Shown here piece by piece: positions 21,389-31,458 of a stretch of DNA of 64,000 nucleotides (positions within the stretch are counted from its first letter, which is position 1; every line of letters starts with the position of its first letter). The notes under the pieces were generated by a model. It saw nothing but the letters and a program-made list of their open reading frames with translations, was not told the origin of the DNA and ran no database searches. A program made the position numbers and the translations under genes. Source of the stretch: Symbiodinium natans (Eukaryota > Sar > Dinophyceae > Suessiales > Symbiodiniaceae); contig CAJNDS010000105.1 of the NCBI GenBank assembly GCA_905221605.1, positions 107,001-171,000 of the forward strand. The letters run 5' to 3'.

Positions 21389-22959
21389 GCTGTATGAGCC
21401 CTAAATGAACCTCAAGCCGAGCCCTTGACCCTGAAGGGTTTAGAAAGTTTGGGTAAACCTCACCCCTCAACAACCTGAACCCCAAAGCCCGCAAGAAAGA
21501 GTCGTCTCTTTGCGTGTGGGTAAACATGCTATCCACCGTTGGTGGCAGGGCCTTTGTAGGCTTGAGGGATTTGTTTGCCGGCGATGCTGCTCTTCATGTA
21601 GCTTGCAGAGTCCGCAGCAGTTGCAGCTAGCTGCTCCGCTCTATGTGGCGTGCGCCTTCAAGCCCTATATACGATGATGTGGGAGATACTCGGCCATGTC
21701 TGCTGCGGTGCCTTGGCTGGAGTATGCGGTGGGTGGCTGTATGTGGGGGCGTGGTGGCTGTTGTTGGGGGCGTGGTTGCTGTTGGTTGAGCTCCGGGAGT
21801 GGCGCCTCAACCGAGAGTGACCCGACTCGCCGAACAATCAGACCAAAGCTTGGGAGAGGCCGCGCCTCAATGTCAAGCAGCAGCGGCTGATCTCACCACA
21901 CGGCTGGGCCATGCCGAGGAAGCTCTGAGAGGGCAGCAGCATCAAGCAGAGGCACAGGAAGAGCATCAACAAGTATGTTGGTAGTTTCTGACATGTGCGT
22001 TGGTGCGGTCTCCGACGGTCGCTTGAAGAAGGAGGTGGCATCGCTAGCCGCCCAGTTCGGCTTCTCACTGGCTCGGCAGAAGAAGCGAGTGGTGGACTAC
22101 GACTGTGCGCATCGTCAGCAGACCCTGAAGGCTTCGAAAACGCCTTCAAGTCAACAGGAAAAGCGGTTAGAAGCCAGATCGCGGAGAATGGATCGTCCCG
22201 AGCGGTTAGATGCGGACAAGCTTCGGGCCGTGGCCGCCCGAGTCAGCCGCAGCGAGAGTGGTGTAACTGGCGTGTCCTCGCCGGAGCCTCAAGGAACGGC
22301 TGCACGAAGAAGGGCAAGCATGCAGGCAGGCAGTTCACGATCTGCATCAAGCAAAGTCTGCGCATGAAGAACAAGTTGCTGATCTCTCCGCGCGACTGCG
22401 CCAAACAAGAGGCTTCCCATCAAGCTCTCAACGCGCGGCTTCATCAAGCAGAGGCTTCATATCAGGAGCTAGTTTCCAATTTCACATTGCGCTTGCACCA
22501 GACTGAGGATGAGGCGAAGATTGCGCAAATTCGTGTGGAGTAATTACCTGAGACGCAAGGTGGCCCGTGTGCGCAGGATGCCTCCGTACCGCAGATGGGC
22601 ACAGCCGCAGGGTCATTGCGCAACAAGCAGCGATACATCGTGGACCGAAATCACCGAGGCTGAACATTGAGTGCCAATTCCCTCCCGGGCATCTCTGTCG
22701 AAGGAACCCGTAGCACTATTCCTTGCTGCTTCGTGTCCGACTCCATCTTCCACGCCGAGCAGCCGGGCAGCTTCATCCACGCCACGACACTCTATGAGGG
22801 CTGCAAGATCGCCTCAGCAGATGGCTCCCTAATTGTTGTCCGGAAGCCCCCGGAGCTCCACCGGGGGCCGAGTGCGCCTGGATCTTGCGTGCTGGCACTG
22901 CTACGCTGCAGGTGACGCGCGACCATCGTATTGTGCTGCCAGGAGGTGGAGCTGCGACT

Positions 22960-23067
22960 GGACTGAACATCCCGAACCTTAATTTACACTTTCTTTTTGT
23001 GTTCATTGGACGTTGCCTATACAAATATTGCGCCATGCCTCAGAAGACTTGTTGTTAGATGTTGAAG
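22960..23067 (+). other. AT-rich insertion 1 in the Hint gene (intron or element)
   Basis: It separates Hint blocks LQVTRDHRIVLPGGG and VPAEHLRVGQ. It ends in GTTGAAG, a usable acceptor; the donor is unclear. Composition differs sharply from the flanking coding DNA. Confidence 0.5.
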
Positions 23068-23142
23068 GTGCCAGCGGAGCATCTTCGCGTCGGCCAAACG
23101 GTCATGGTCCATGACAAGCCCACGCCTTTGACCAGCATCTAT

Positions 23143-23239
23143 ATCCCCCTTGGGAATTATTTTTATTTTTCTTTATATAAAACCCAAGAGGATGTTAAAC
23201 AATATGATTTTGATTAAGGCTCTAATAAGGGGAGTGTAG
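23143..23239 (+). other. AT-rich insertion 2 in the Hint gene (intron or element)
   Basis: It starts ATCCCCCTTGGGAATTATT and ends CTCTAATAAGGGGAGTGTAG. The imperfect inverted ends (CCCCTT / AAGGGG) suggest a small TIR element that either became an intron or interrupts the gene. Confidence 0.45.
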
Positions 23240-23351
23240 GCATCTCCCTCTGCTCCGAGCCCGTCAACGTGCTGAAGCTCGCCTTCGAGCCGGATTTGCC
23301 TGTGGAAGTCTTCACGCACCGCCCCTCCATCCAGAGCAAAGGCTTCTCAGT

Positions 23352-25640
23352 GCAAAGTCTCGCAAAGTCGCAAACCTTGGGCTTCTAGAACCCATAGTTA
23401 AGCTCTAAACCCAAATGCCCATCCCCCCGCCCCCTGCAGCCCAAAGTCCCCAACGACAAGCGCTTCTGCTCTGCCCTCTTCGGCAGCGCTGCGTAACCGA
23501 GGAAGGCACTTCGCAGGGGCCTTGCAAGCCGCCGTGATGCGCAGGAGGAGCCCAGCATCCCTGATACGGAGACTGCATACATGGACTGAGAGTGGGTGCA
23601 GGGATGCAGCGTCGGTGCCTACCTACATGGGCCATTGTACCCTATAACCCCTTAAAAAGGCCCATGCTGGTATAGTGTGGCAGTAGATGTTCGAGTGATC
23701 CAAAGAATAATTCTGGCGCCGACTCTGTACTGATTGTTGTGCCACACGTGCTTCTTTTCATCGATTTTGAGCAGCATCTTGCTATTTTCGCGTTTATTTC
23801 TATGGGCTTAGCTATACAGTTGAGATGATCAGCAAGATGCAAAGACGTATTCAGCTGGAACAGACACTCTTGTACGCTTTTCACTCTTGAGCAGCGCAGG
23901 AAAGCCTTCGCATTCTTTTACTCGCAATCCCGTTCAGTTCTTCCCTCGACAATGCAATTGTAGTTCCCCCGTCAAGGGTTCGCAAAGCTTATCTAGAGCT
24001 GCAGCGCGGGTGAACGGCGAAGGTGTGCACAGTGGCACGGCGGCGAAGTCCTCCGTGTTATCTTGTGCCCGATCAAGATCGTCGGAGTTTTGATCGGACG
24101 GGTTAGCGCATGCAGCCCTTGTTGGTGTTGCTTCTGCTCAGCTTGCAGGATGTGTTTTCTTGGCCCAGAAGCTGCAGAAGAGTTTTTGTTTCCGAAAATC
24201 CTGACATTCAGAAGCCCTGCATAATCGAAACAAAGCCAAAAGCCGGAAGCCCAGGCCCCAAATCTTGAAAGCCTCGCAGTAGCTGAAAGCCGATGATGGG
24301 TTGCTGTGCCTCCGTCCATAGCTTAGGTGCCCTCTACTCTGGGGTTCCTGCAATCATGGTGTATGGGTTGGGGTCTAGGGTTCAAGCGTTTAGGGCTTAC
24401 ATAGGGTTCTAGTTTTTTAGTCAGGGGGCTTTGGCTGTTTTAGGTTTGGCTTTCGAGAACCCCAGCGTACATGCACACCCGTATACATAAAAGTTCCCGA
24501 GTTGGCGCAGAAGCCGCTACATGCACACCGCTTCGCCGTGCAGACTCGGCCAAAACGAGCCAACAAGCTAGGGTACATGGTGTTTGTGCTTTCTCTAATG
24601 TTGAATCATAGTCTCATGGTTATTAGCTATTGTTATGGGGGCGCGGGGTTGGGGGTGGGTGGGGGGGGGGGGGGGGGGGGGGGCGGGTGATAGGGTTTTA
24701 GTGTCTATGGATGGGCTTTAGGCTGCGTTAGCCAAGCCTTGTGGAGCATCTTGTCCGTGACGCGCTTGTACAATCCCTGTGCGGAAACAAGGGGGCAGTG
24801 GGGGTTTGCTGAAGATGTTTCTGACTCAAAGTCATCCATGTGTTCATATCAGGTTCTGTCAAGTAGGTTCTTTGTGGGGTTCCTCATTCGGAGCCTTGTA
24901 TTTCTGGCACCCCCAAAGGGCAAAGGGACCTGTAATTTCTGGACTTAATATATGTGCACTTGCATATATGGTCCCCAAGGAGGGACCATCGTAAGGAGAA
25001 CCGGCCATACACACGAGGGGTCTAGGCTAAGGCTTCAGGGGAGAGAGAACTTCGGCTGGGAAGAATTACAAACAGTATCTCCTTCCGGTTCCTTTATAAA
25101 TATACTATAATTGTTCTAATTATTAAATTATTAAGGCCCATATATTTGCCTCCTCCAGCCTTGCACCGGAGCTTACGAAAGGGTTCTCTAGCTCCTTGGC
25201 CTGATCTTCTGCTCTGTGCAGGAAGCCGGATTCTCATAAATCTCCCGCCAAGATGGGTTCGGGATTGGGTTCAGAGTTTCAGCTTATTAGGACTTCTAGG
25301 GCTTCTAGATGACTTTGTTTTCGCGTTCAAACGGAAGCGCGAGCACGGTACTACAGGCCACAGAAGGGGTCTCCGAACCCCGTAACAAACGCCGAAGTCT
25401 TCCATTGCCCGAGGTGACAACCATCGCGCGCAAGCCTGATTCGAGGAGCACAGCCAGAAAGCCTGCTGGAAGCACCTTGCTCCTCCAATGAGCTGTGTTT
25501 CATCTTTTTCGGCTTGTAGCTCCGAATTAGGAACCCTTAGGAGGCCCTTATTGGCTTGTTTTTGGGAGGCTTCCGCTTCATTTCCGTCCTGAAGCAGCTG
25601 ACTGTTGTTGCCTTCATCGCTGTATATGGAAGCTACAGCC
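23352..25640. other. Telomere-repeat-poor region, no gene recognised
   Basis: 2.3 kb 3' of the Hint pseudogene. Several 60-120-codon frames on both strands, a G22 run at 24660-24683, no domain. It may be part of the same inserted block as the Hint gene. Confidence 0.4.
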
Positions 25641-26117
25641 ATACAAATCGCAAACCCTAAGCCCTAAACCCGTTTCCTCGCGGAAGGTGCTGCGAACATC
25701 CTAGTTATGCTCTTGGAGCCGCAAAACCCTCAGGTGATAGCCTCCCAAACCTACATGTTCATTGTGTCTTTGGGGGTACGTGCGGACAGAGCAAGAAAGA
25801 AGCGCCTAAAATCATACAATTACACCATAGGTAGAGGTTTTGTCGTGTATAGGCTTACGTAGGGATCTAGGGCCATAAGGTTGCAGAGTTTTTGGGTCCT
25901 GGCTTTGAATTTCAAATCTCGGACTAGCACCCCCCAGTGCCACCCGTTCTTTTGCAATCAAGTTCCGTTCCAGGCCAAAGAAGCAGCCTCCCTCATTGTT
26001 TCCCAGACCCTGAACCCTAAACCTGAAACCTTGAAGCCTAAACCCTAAACCCTGAACCTTAAGCCCTAAACCCTAAACCCTAAACTCTGAACCTTAAGTC
26101 CTAAAGCCTAAGCCCAG

Positions 26118-26173
26118 CAGTCCTCGGCCGCTCAGGCTGCACACGTCGGCTACAGACACCCACCCGGCGGACT
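26118..26173 (+). CDS. USP gene exon: DUSP domain, N-terminal part
   Basis: The frame QSSAAQAAHVGYRHPPGGL sits where a DUSP domain has its (W)xxYVGY...PGP region. The exon ends in phase 2 before a GT donor at 26174. The next exon supplies one C, so the junction reads PPGGL-CMNRACL without a break. The acceptor is taken as CAG at 26115-26117 and the CAG at 26118 is the first codon; an acceptor three bases later is equally possible. Similarity to DUSP is weak here and is supported mainly by the clear DUSP end two exons downstream. Confidence 0.55.
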
Positions 26174-26566
26174 GTGACAACAAACCTTTCGAGGGCTGAG
26201 GGCTTTGGGGTTAAGTTAGGATTAGGGTTTAGGGTTTAGGGTTTAGGGTTTAGGGTTTAGGGTTTAGGGTTTAGGGTTTAGGGCGTGTTAGGGTTTAGGG
26301 GTCGAGTTGGTTCTTGAGAATTAAGTTGCACGATAAGGGGTTTCAAGTCTTGAATCGAGGAGGGGAGGAGGCTCCCTTCTCCCCCCCCCCCAAGCATGAG
26401 GAACAAGGAGCAGCAAGTTTTTACTGGCCGCAATAGGAGCGACCCGAATCCCGAAGCTCATCAGCAGCCAGCGAAAACCCTAAACCCTAAACCCTAAACC
26501 CTAAACCCTAAACCCTACATAGAGCCCCAAAAGCCCGCAAGGACGCGCGCAACCTTACACTTTAAG
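26174..26566 (+). other. Intron (GT-AG) in USP gene with inverted telomeric arrays
   Basis: 393 nt. The TTTAGGG array (26222-26283) begins 47 nt after the GT donor and the CCCTAAA array (26475-26517) ends 49 nt before the AG acceptor. The two could pair as RNA. Confidence 0.65.
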
Positions 26567-26641
26567 CTGCATGAATCGCGCCTGCCTGGCCGACCGGCCC
26601 AGCAGCGTCATGAAGCGTGGAGCTGAAGAAGAAAAGGACAT
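26567..26641 (+). CDS. USP gene exon: DUSP domain, middle part
   Basis: After a TTTAAG acceptor the frame reads CMNRACLADRPSSVMKRGAEE and then EKDM. The VMKRGAEEEKDM stretch matches the DUSP pattern L-K-x-G-x-x-E-x-x-D-Y that precedes the (V)VxxxxW motif. CCCTAAA repeats end about 50 nt upstream and TTTAGGG repeats start about 10 nt downstream. The donor is uncertain: GT at 26642 or a GA donor a few bases earlier. Confidence 0.6.
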
Positions 26642-26649
26642 GTCTACTA

Positions 26650-27003
26650 TTTTAGGGTTTAGGGTTTAGGGTTTAGGGTTTAGGGTTTTGCTTAAAGAAC
26701 CCCAACAGAATAAACACATACTACCCTTAATAAGGAAACAATGCTTAAGAACCCCAAAAGAATAAGCACATATAATCCCTGTATTAGCCTTAGCAAGGAA
26801 GTATTTCGTACTTTTTTGGGGGGAACCTGAAGCAAATGGTAGATGTGCATCAGGGGGCCAATGACGACCCCTTGGGTTCTGGACAGGGTTCCGAGTAACC
26901 CGGCACCCGAAGCCCTGTTGTTTTAGGGTTTAGGGTTTAGGGTTTGGGGTTTGGGGTTTAGGGTTTAGGGTTTAGGGTTTAGGGTTTGGGGTGTAAGGTT
27001 TAG
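26650..27003 (+). repeat. TTTAGGG arrays after exon 26567-26641
   Basis: 26650-26687 and 26922-27003, separated by a MITE-like element. Confidence 0.9.
26689..26845. mobile_element. MITE family A, diverged double copy
   Basis: GCTTAAAGAACCCCAA and GCTTAAGAACCCCAAAAG left ends in tandem; right end GGGGGGAACCTGAAGC then AAATGGTAG. Internal AATCCCTGTATTAGCC...AGGAAG matches the family. Confidence 0.72.
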
Positions 27004-27187
27004 GGTGCTCATCGTCAGAAGTAGCCGAAAAGGAGAGTTTCCAGCACGCTGACCCCACCCCGAAACCCCTCAACCCAACAAAAACCATTGAAGAGCCAAA
27101 ACCGAGCCCACACCCTAAATCCCTCAACCTCCCTAAGCCCAACCCTAAAAACCCTAAACCCTTATGAAAGCAGTAAACCCTACGCCT

Positions 27188-27369
27188 AAACCCCAAATCC
27201 TAATCCCCAAACCCAAAACCCCAACCCTAAACCCCAAACTCCCCAAACCGCAAACCCCAAACCCCAAACCCCAAACCTCAAACCCTAAACCCCCTATACC
27301 CTAAACCCTAAACGCTAAACCCTAAACCCTAAACCCTATACCCTATACCCTAAACCCTAAACCCTAAAC
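27188..27369 (-). repeat. CCCCAAA/CCCTAAA array before the DUSP exon
   Basis: A heterogeneous 180-bp array with CCCCAAA, CCCTATA and CCTCAAA variants, ending 10 nt before exon 27380. Confidence 0.92.
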
Positions 27370-27379
27370 TCTCCGGGAG

Positions 27380-27451
27380 GTGGTCACCGAAGGCGCCTGG
27401 AAGGCTTTGTGCGCCTTCTACGGCCTCCAGGGCCCCCCGCTGCCGCGGAAG
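27380..27451 (+). CDS. USP gene exon: C-terminal end of DUSP domain
   Basis: Exactly 24 codons read VVTEGAWKALCAFYG followed by LQGPPLPRK. This is the hallmark end of a DUSP domain, in which an acidic or T-E residue precedes a conserved Trp, then L-x-x-(W/F)-YG, then a Pro-rich PxRK. The exon is bounded by GGGAG at the acceptor side and a GC donor (GCGCGG) at 27452. Splicing to 27939 keeps phase 0 and gives PLPRK-SCQVIE. In USP4/11/15 a ubiquitin-like domain follows DUSP at exactly this point, which is what is seen here. Confidence 0.85.
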
Positions 27452-27938
27452 GCGCGGGCTGCCCAGTAGCCTGATTCGTTGAGTTTCGGGTTTAGGGTTT
27501 AGGGTTTAGGGCAGTTTAGGGTCTAGGGTCTAGGGTCTAGTCTAGGGTCTAGGGTTTAGTGTTTAGGGTTTAGCGTGTAAGGCTTAGGTTTAGGGTTTAG
27601 GGTTTAGGGTTTAGGGTTTAGGGTTTAGGTTTAGGGTTTAGGGTTTATAGGGTTTAGGGTTTAGGGTTTAGGGTTTAGCGTCTAAGGCCTAGGGTTTAGG
27701 GTTTTGGGTTTAGATCCCTTGCTTAGGGCTTCGGGCGGTTGGAGGAACATGCCCTAAACGCTGAAGCCAGAAAGGGAATGTCTCGAACACCAAGAAAAAC
27801 TCGAGCATCAAGAGCTCAGGATGTGACGAGGTTTAGGGTTCCTGCGCTTAGCGCTTTAGGGGCATAGGGTTTAGGGTTTCGTCTCTTCCTGCTCGGACGA
27901 CATTTTCCAAAACTTGCATGTGCTGCTTTCATTGACAG
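27452..27938 (+). other. Intron (GC-AG) in USP gene, fixed by PLPRK|SCQVIE
   Basis: 487 nt, GC donor and CAG acceptor. TTTAGGG-type repeats fill the 5' half and a short TTTAGGG run recurs near the 3' end. This is an exception to the inverted layout. Confidence 0.82.
27489..27716 (+). repeat. Degenerate TTTAGGG/TCTAGGG array
   Basis: Includes a TCTAGGG cluster and a repeated GCGTCTAAGGC-type variant. Confidence 0.9.
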
Positions 27939-28019
27939 AGCTGCCAGGTCATCGAGATCGATGGCCGTGTCGAGCTGGAGATGTACCCGCTGCGCCTGCA
28001 CGTGAATCGCACGGACAAG
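27939..28019 (+). CDS. USP gene exon: start of ubiquitin-like domain after DUSP
   Basis: The exon follows acceptor TTGACAG and reads SCQVIEIDGRVELEMYPLRL followed by HVNRTDK. The V-E-x-E-x-Y-P-L-x-L core is the first strand region of the UBL that follows DUSP in USP4/11/15 proteins. A GC donor (GCCGGA) at 28020 ends the exon in phase 0; reading on gives AGDWRIP before a stop. The intron before it (27452-27938, 487 nt) is GC-AG and holds TTTAGGG-type repeats on both sides. Confidence 0.85.
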
Positions 28020-28279
28020 GCCGGAGACTGGCGAATCCCAGATTTCCCAATTATTCTGTAGGTTCTGTTTACCACAATGGCAGGTACATGTAATTTGTTC
28101 CGTATGTTATACGAGATTGCATGGGCAATGAAGAACAAGTGTATATAAATATGTATACACAATACCGTAGAACAAGTTTATGCAGGAGAGGCCCCTCAAG
28201 GAGTTCCCAACTTCCTGAGCCCAAGGAGCCCTGAAGCCCTAAACCCTGAAACCCCCAAGGGCTCCCAATCCATCGGGGG

Positions 28280-28425
28280 TACTTGAAGGTTCATGGCACT
28301 TATTGACCAATTCTAACCTGTACTTATAACCCAAATTATATCCATATTGGGACACTTAAGGGGCTGACAAGTGGATTTGAAATACAGTTATACTTGGTTA
28401 AGAAGTAACCTGAAGCTCCAAGTAG
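28280..28425. mobile_element. MITE family F, copy 2
   Basis: TACTTGAAGGTTCATGG at the left and AACCTGAAGCTCCAAGTAG at the right. Shares ACCAATTCTAACCTGTACTTATAACCC-type core with copy 1. Confidence 0.75.
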
Positions 28426-28469
28426 GTTTACGGTTCAGGGTTCAGGGTCCAGGGCGGTTTTCGTCGCCT

Positions 28470-28722
28470 AAACCCTAAACCCTCAACCCTAAACCCTCAA
28501 CCCTAAACCCTCAACCCTAAACCCTAAACCCTAAACAATAAACCGCCCCCAAAAGACCTCCGACGCCAGCCAAAGAGCTCAAGCCCCACATTGGATTTCA
28601 ACTGCGAACCATAAAGAGTTTAGGGTTAGGGTTTAGGGTTTAGGGTTTAGGGTTTAGGGTTTAGGGTTTAGGGTTTGGGGTTTAGGGTTTAGGGTTTAGG
28701 GTTTAGGGTTTAGGGTTTAGGG
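28470..28722. repeat. CCCTAAA/CCCTCAA array and TTTAGGG array
   Basis: CCCTAAA alternating with CCCTCAA at 28470-28537 and about 14 TTTAGGG units at 28618-28722. The 80 bp between them hold no convincing exon. Confidence 0.9.
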
Positions 28723-29239
28723 TGTCTCCTCAAGGCAATCTCAATAAATGTAATATTCGTCTATACTACTAAACAAACAACTTGCACCTGCACCAGTAGA
28801 CTGGCCCACACCCCTCCTCAGACAGCCACAACGGATTTCCCTTGCTTGCGTATGTATCCCTCAAGATCAAAAATCATAGCTGGATTTGTTCTCTTGGTTC
28901 TATATATATATATATATACACATAACTATATATATATATATATATATATAGATTTACTGAACCAGAAATCCCGAACCCGTTTACGAAAGGTTAACGTACA
29001 TCAAGGAGGACCCAGAGTATGCTCTCCTGCTTTACACTCCCCTCGAAACCAGAAAAGCTACCCTTTTTGTTCCTAGGTTACTCTTGGGTCTAGTTCACGC
29101 AAACCATAAAAGCTTTAGGGTTCCCTAAACCCTACACCCTAAACCCTACACCCAACTAACCACAATTAAACCCTAAGCCCTAAACCCTAAACCCTAACCC
29201 TAAACCCTAAACCCTACTCTTGGGTCTCAAGCACGCGAG

Positions 29240-29302
29240 GCCGGCCAAGTCATCCTCAAGGAGCATCTTCTGGAGCACCGGGCCCCAGTTTGCATGTGTT
29301 TT
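29240..29302 (+). CDS. Probable USP gene exon, UBL region
   Basis: A GC-rich tract between CCCTAAA and TTTAGGG arrays is open in one frame: EAGQVILKEHLLEHRAPVCM. Position and amphipathic character fit the UBL part of the gene, but no diagnostic motif is present and another frame is also open. The boundaries are approximate. Confidence 0.4.
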
Positions 29303-29309
29303 TTGTGAA

Positions 29310-29374
29310 GTTTAGGGTTTAGGGTTTAGGGTTTAGGGTTTAGGGTTTAGGGTTTAGGGTTTAGGGTTTAGGGT
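29310..29374 (+). repeat. TTTAGGG array after candidate UBL exon
   Basis: Nine clean units starting within 10 nt of the candidate exon end. Confidence 0.92.
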
Positions 29375-29700
29375 TCAGTTATGATTGTTAAAAAGAAGAT
29401 TACAGTTAGTGCCAGTCGTTTTACCATGATGGTGTCAGTTGCCACTGTTGCCATTATTGCCGTTCGTATCATCGCTGTCGTAAGAATCGTTGTTGCTCAT
29501 TCTTGCTACAACCATTGTCTATGCGCATGACGATCGTCATCGTTTATCATTACCATCATGTTCATCATTATTACCCTTGATGTCATTTTCGGAAATGTTA
29601 TCGGTTTAGACACGGTGTTTATGACTGTTGTGTATCTTTCTCGTTATTTTCCTTGCCAATGTGTGTTTGTTTTGACTCCGAGGGTGTTGAGAACCGATTC
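29375..29700. other. Decayed trinucleotide tract
   Basis: Low-complexity sequence dominated by GTT, ATC, CAT and GCC triplets (ATGATGGTGTC, ATTATTGCCGTT, ATCATCGCTGTC). A similar, opposite-strand tract lies at 51430-51560. Confidence 0.6.
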
Positions 29701-29716
29701 CTCGGAGCTCCCCTAG

Positions 29717-29762
29717 CGAGGTCCGGCTCGCGCTTTGGTTCTTCCAACGCCTACTCCCCGAA
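29717..29762 (+). CDS. Probable USP gene exon, UBL region (EVRL motif)
   Basis: After a CCTAG acceptor the frame reads EVRLALWFFQRLLPE. USP4/15 UBL domains carry a T-R-L-W motif at the corresponding place, so EVRLALW is a plausible match. A CCCTAAA array starts immediately downstream, so the 3' end is unclear. Confidence 0.4.
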
Positions 29763-29856
29763 CCCTAAACCCTAAACCCTAAACCCTAAACCCTAAACCC
29801 TAAACCCTAAACCCTAAACCCTAAACCCTAAACCCTAAACCCTAAACCCTAAACCG
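29759..29856 (-). repeat. CCCTAAA array
   Basis: Fourteen clean units immediately after the EVRL exon, opposite to the usual orientation for a donor side. Confidence 0.92.
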
Positions 29857-30095
29857 CCCGAAGCTTGAAGCTTAAAGACTGAACCCCAGAGTTGCTCTTG
29901 ACGATTATTATCGTCAGCTCTCTAACTTAAGCATCTTTTTTGTTGGCCGGAGTCCCTTCTATAACATGGCCCCGCTTACGTTTATTCTGCCCAAGAACAC
30001 GGCCGTTATGTAGAGGCCCCTAAACCCGAAACCCTCAACCCTAAACCCTAAACCCCAAACCCTAAACCCTCTTGATGCGATGTGTACAGCCCAGG

Positions 30096-30170
30096 ATCAG
30101 CCGAGCTGCTGTAGCTGGGGAGGCCAAGAAGGCTCGAGGGGCCTGTGGCGGTTCTTCGCACAAAGGGGTT
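30096..30170 (+). CDS. Coding-like exon, unassigned (USP gene interval)
   Basis: The stretch between CCCTAAA repeats and a G-rich intron is open in one frame as RISRAAVAGEAKKARGACGG. Base composition resembles the verified exons. No domain is recognised and the edges are approximate. Confidence 0.3.
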
Positions 30171-30408
30171 TAAAAGACTATGTGTTCTGAGGCAGCAGGG
30201 TTTGGGTGTTTGGGGTTTGAGGGGTGTTTGGGGCTTCGGATTTGCATCTTAGAACTTGGGATCCGATGTGTGCTCTTGATGTGAAGGCTCAGCCCAAATG
30301 GAACCGCTCAGATGACGATTCCTTACTTCCAGGTTTCGTGTGTTTCGCTTGAGAAGAGTCTGACCCCAAGCCCCAAGCCCAAACTTTTTTTGGTAGTTCC
30401 TTAAATTA

Positions 30409-30523
30409 CTACTATTTGCTTAAGAACCCCCAAAAAATGAACAATGACAATCCCTATATTGTCCTCTTAAGGAAGAATGCTCTTTGTTTTTTTTAGGGGG
30501 GGGGTTCTTAAGGCAATTAGTAG
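30409..30523. mobile_element. MITE family A, copy 1
   Basis: The 115-bp element starts CTACTATTTGCTTAAGAACC and ends GGTTCTTAAGGCAATTAGTAG-like, a near-perfect terminal inverted repeat of about 30 bp. The internal part GACAATCCCTATATTG...AAGGAAGAAT is shared with other copies. Confidence 0.85.
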
Positions 30524-30657
30524 ATCATACTCATGAACACCCTAGCGCCTTACGAACAGCGCGAACACAGCGAACAGTGTGAGCAACCCGAGAACCGCGA
30601 ACACCGCGAACAGGGCAGGGGAACATGCATAAGTCTACTCATGATTGCGTTATCATT

Positions 30658-30988
30658 AGGGTTTAGGGTTTAGGGTTTAGGGTTTAGGGTTTAGGGTTTA
30701 GGGTTCAAGTACTATTGAATCGGACCAGAGTGTAGAGAAGTGCCCGTTTGCCTTCCACTGCTTACAGCCTGAAAGGCAGCCTGTAGGCTACACGGGCTCA
30801 TCGATGAGGCGCCAGACCTCGCCCGGGGGCCCCAGCAGGCGTGCGGTTCAAGGTGTGTAGGGTTTAGGGTTTAGGGTTTAGGGTTTAGGGTTTAGGGTTT
30901 AGGGTTTAGGGTTTAGGGTTTAGGGTTTAGGGTTTAGGGTTTAGGGTTCAGGGTTCAGGGTTCAGGGTTCAGGGTTTAGGGTTTAGGG
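30658..30988 (+). repeat. Two TTTAGGG arrays
   Basis: 30658-30706, and 30857-30988 with a TTCAGGG block. The 150 bp between them read ARLLGPPGEVWRLIDEPV on the - strand, a possible stray coding fragment. Confidence 0.9.
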
Positions 30989-31035
30989 TTAAGGGAGCCA
31001 CAACCCTGCAGCCCGTGTAAACCGACCCTGCTACG

Positions 31036-31425
31036 GTAGATGGGGGTTTCCGACAAGAGGGGGCACCCTTTGTTGGGGGTCCCTGCAGGGGATTCTATGC
31101 TATTCAGGGTCTGTGGGGGGGGGGGGGTTTAGGGTTTAGGGTTTAGGGTTTAGGGTTTAGGGTTTAGGGTTTAGGGTTTAGGGTGTACCCCGCTATTTTG
31201 GGAAATGCGCATGTTAAGCCTGACGAGGCCAAAACCTCGTAAATACCAGCTGACCAAGTCATTGTGGACGGAGATGGGATCGAAACCCAGCGCTTCTTGC
31301 TGACGCCCCTACACCTTGATCTGTATTGCAGGGAGGGTATTTCTAAAAATGCGGGGACCCCTATACCCCAAATAGAAGAGAATGCCCTCAAAGGGGGCCC
31401 CCAAAAAGGGAAACCCGCATACGTA
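31036..31425. mobile_element. Diverged family D-like element interrupted by a TTTAGGG array
   Basis: Left part GGGGGTTTCCGACAAGAGGG, right part CCCCAAAAAGGGAAACCCGC. The internal TTCTATGCTATTCAGGGTC and ACCCCAAATAGAAGAGAAT arms are inverted. A TTTAGGG array and unique DNA lie between the arms. Confidence 0.55.
31127..31184 (+). repeat. TTTAGGG array inside a diverged TIR element region
   Basis: Eight units following a 13-nt G run. Confidence 0.9.
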
Positions 31426-31458
31426 TTAAGAAAACTCTGAAGCTCAGAGGTCCTAATC

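Larger units (their letters stand above)
21799..23351 (+). pseudogene. Coiled-coil plus Hint domain gene, frameshifted
   Basis: The 5' part encodes coiled coil in three different frames: RLAEQSDQSLGEAAPQCQAA and RLGHAEEALRGQQHQ (to about 21985), LHEEGQACRQAVHDLHQAKS (about 22288-22410), then ARLHQAEASYQELVSNFTLR (about 22410-22542). The 3' part encodes a Hint (hedgehog/intein) domain. A Cys pair at about 22724 starts it, then FIHATTLYEGCKIASADGSL, then after a +/-1 shift near 22870 LRAGTATLQVTRDHRIVLPG with the conserved T-x-x-H, then VPAEHLRVGQTVMVHDKP (23068), then VLKLAFEPDLPVEVFTHRPS (23240 on). Hint domains perform autocatalytic protein cleavage or splicing. Two AT-rich insertions at 22960-23067 and 23143-23239 could be introns, but the frameshifts inside ungapped blocks indicate decay. 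Family recognition of the Hint blocks is strong; the upstream start is not identified. Confidence 0.72.
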
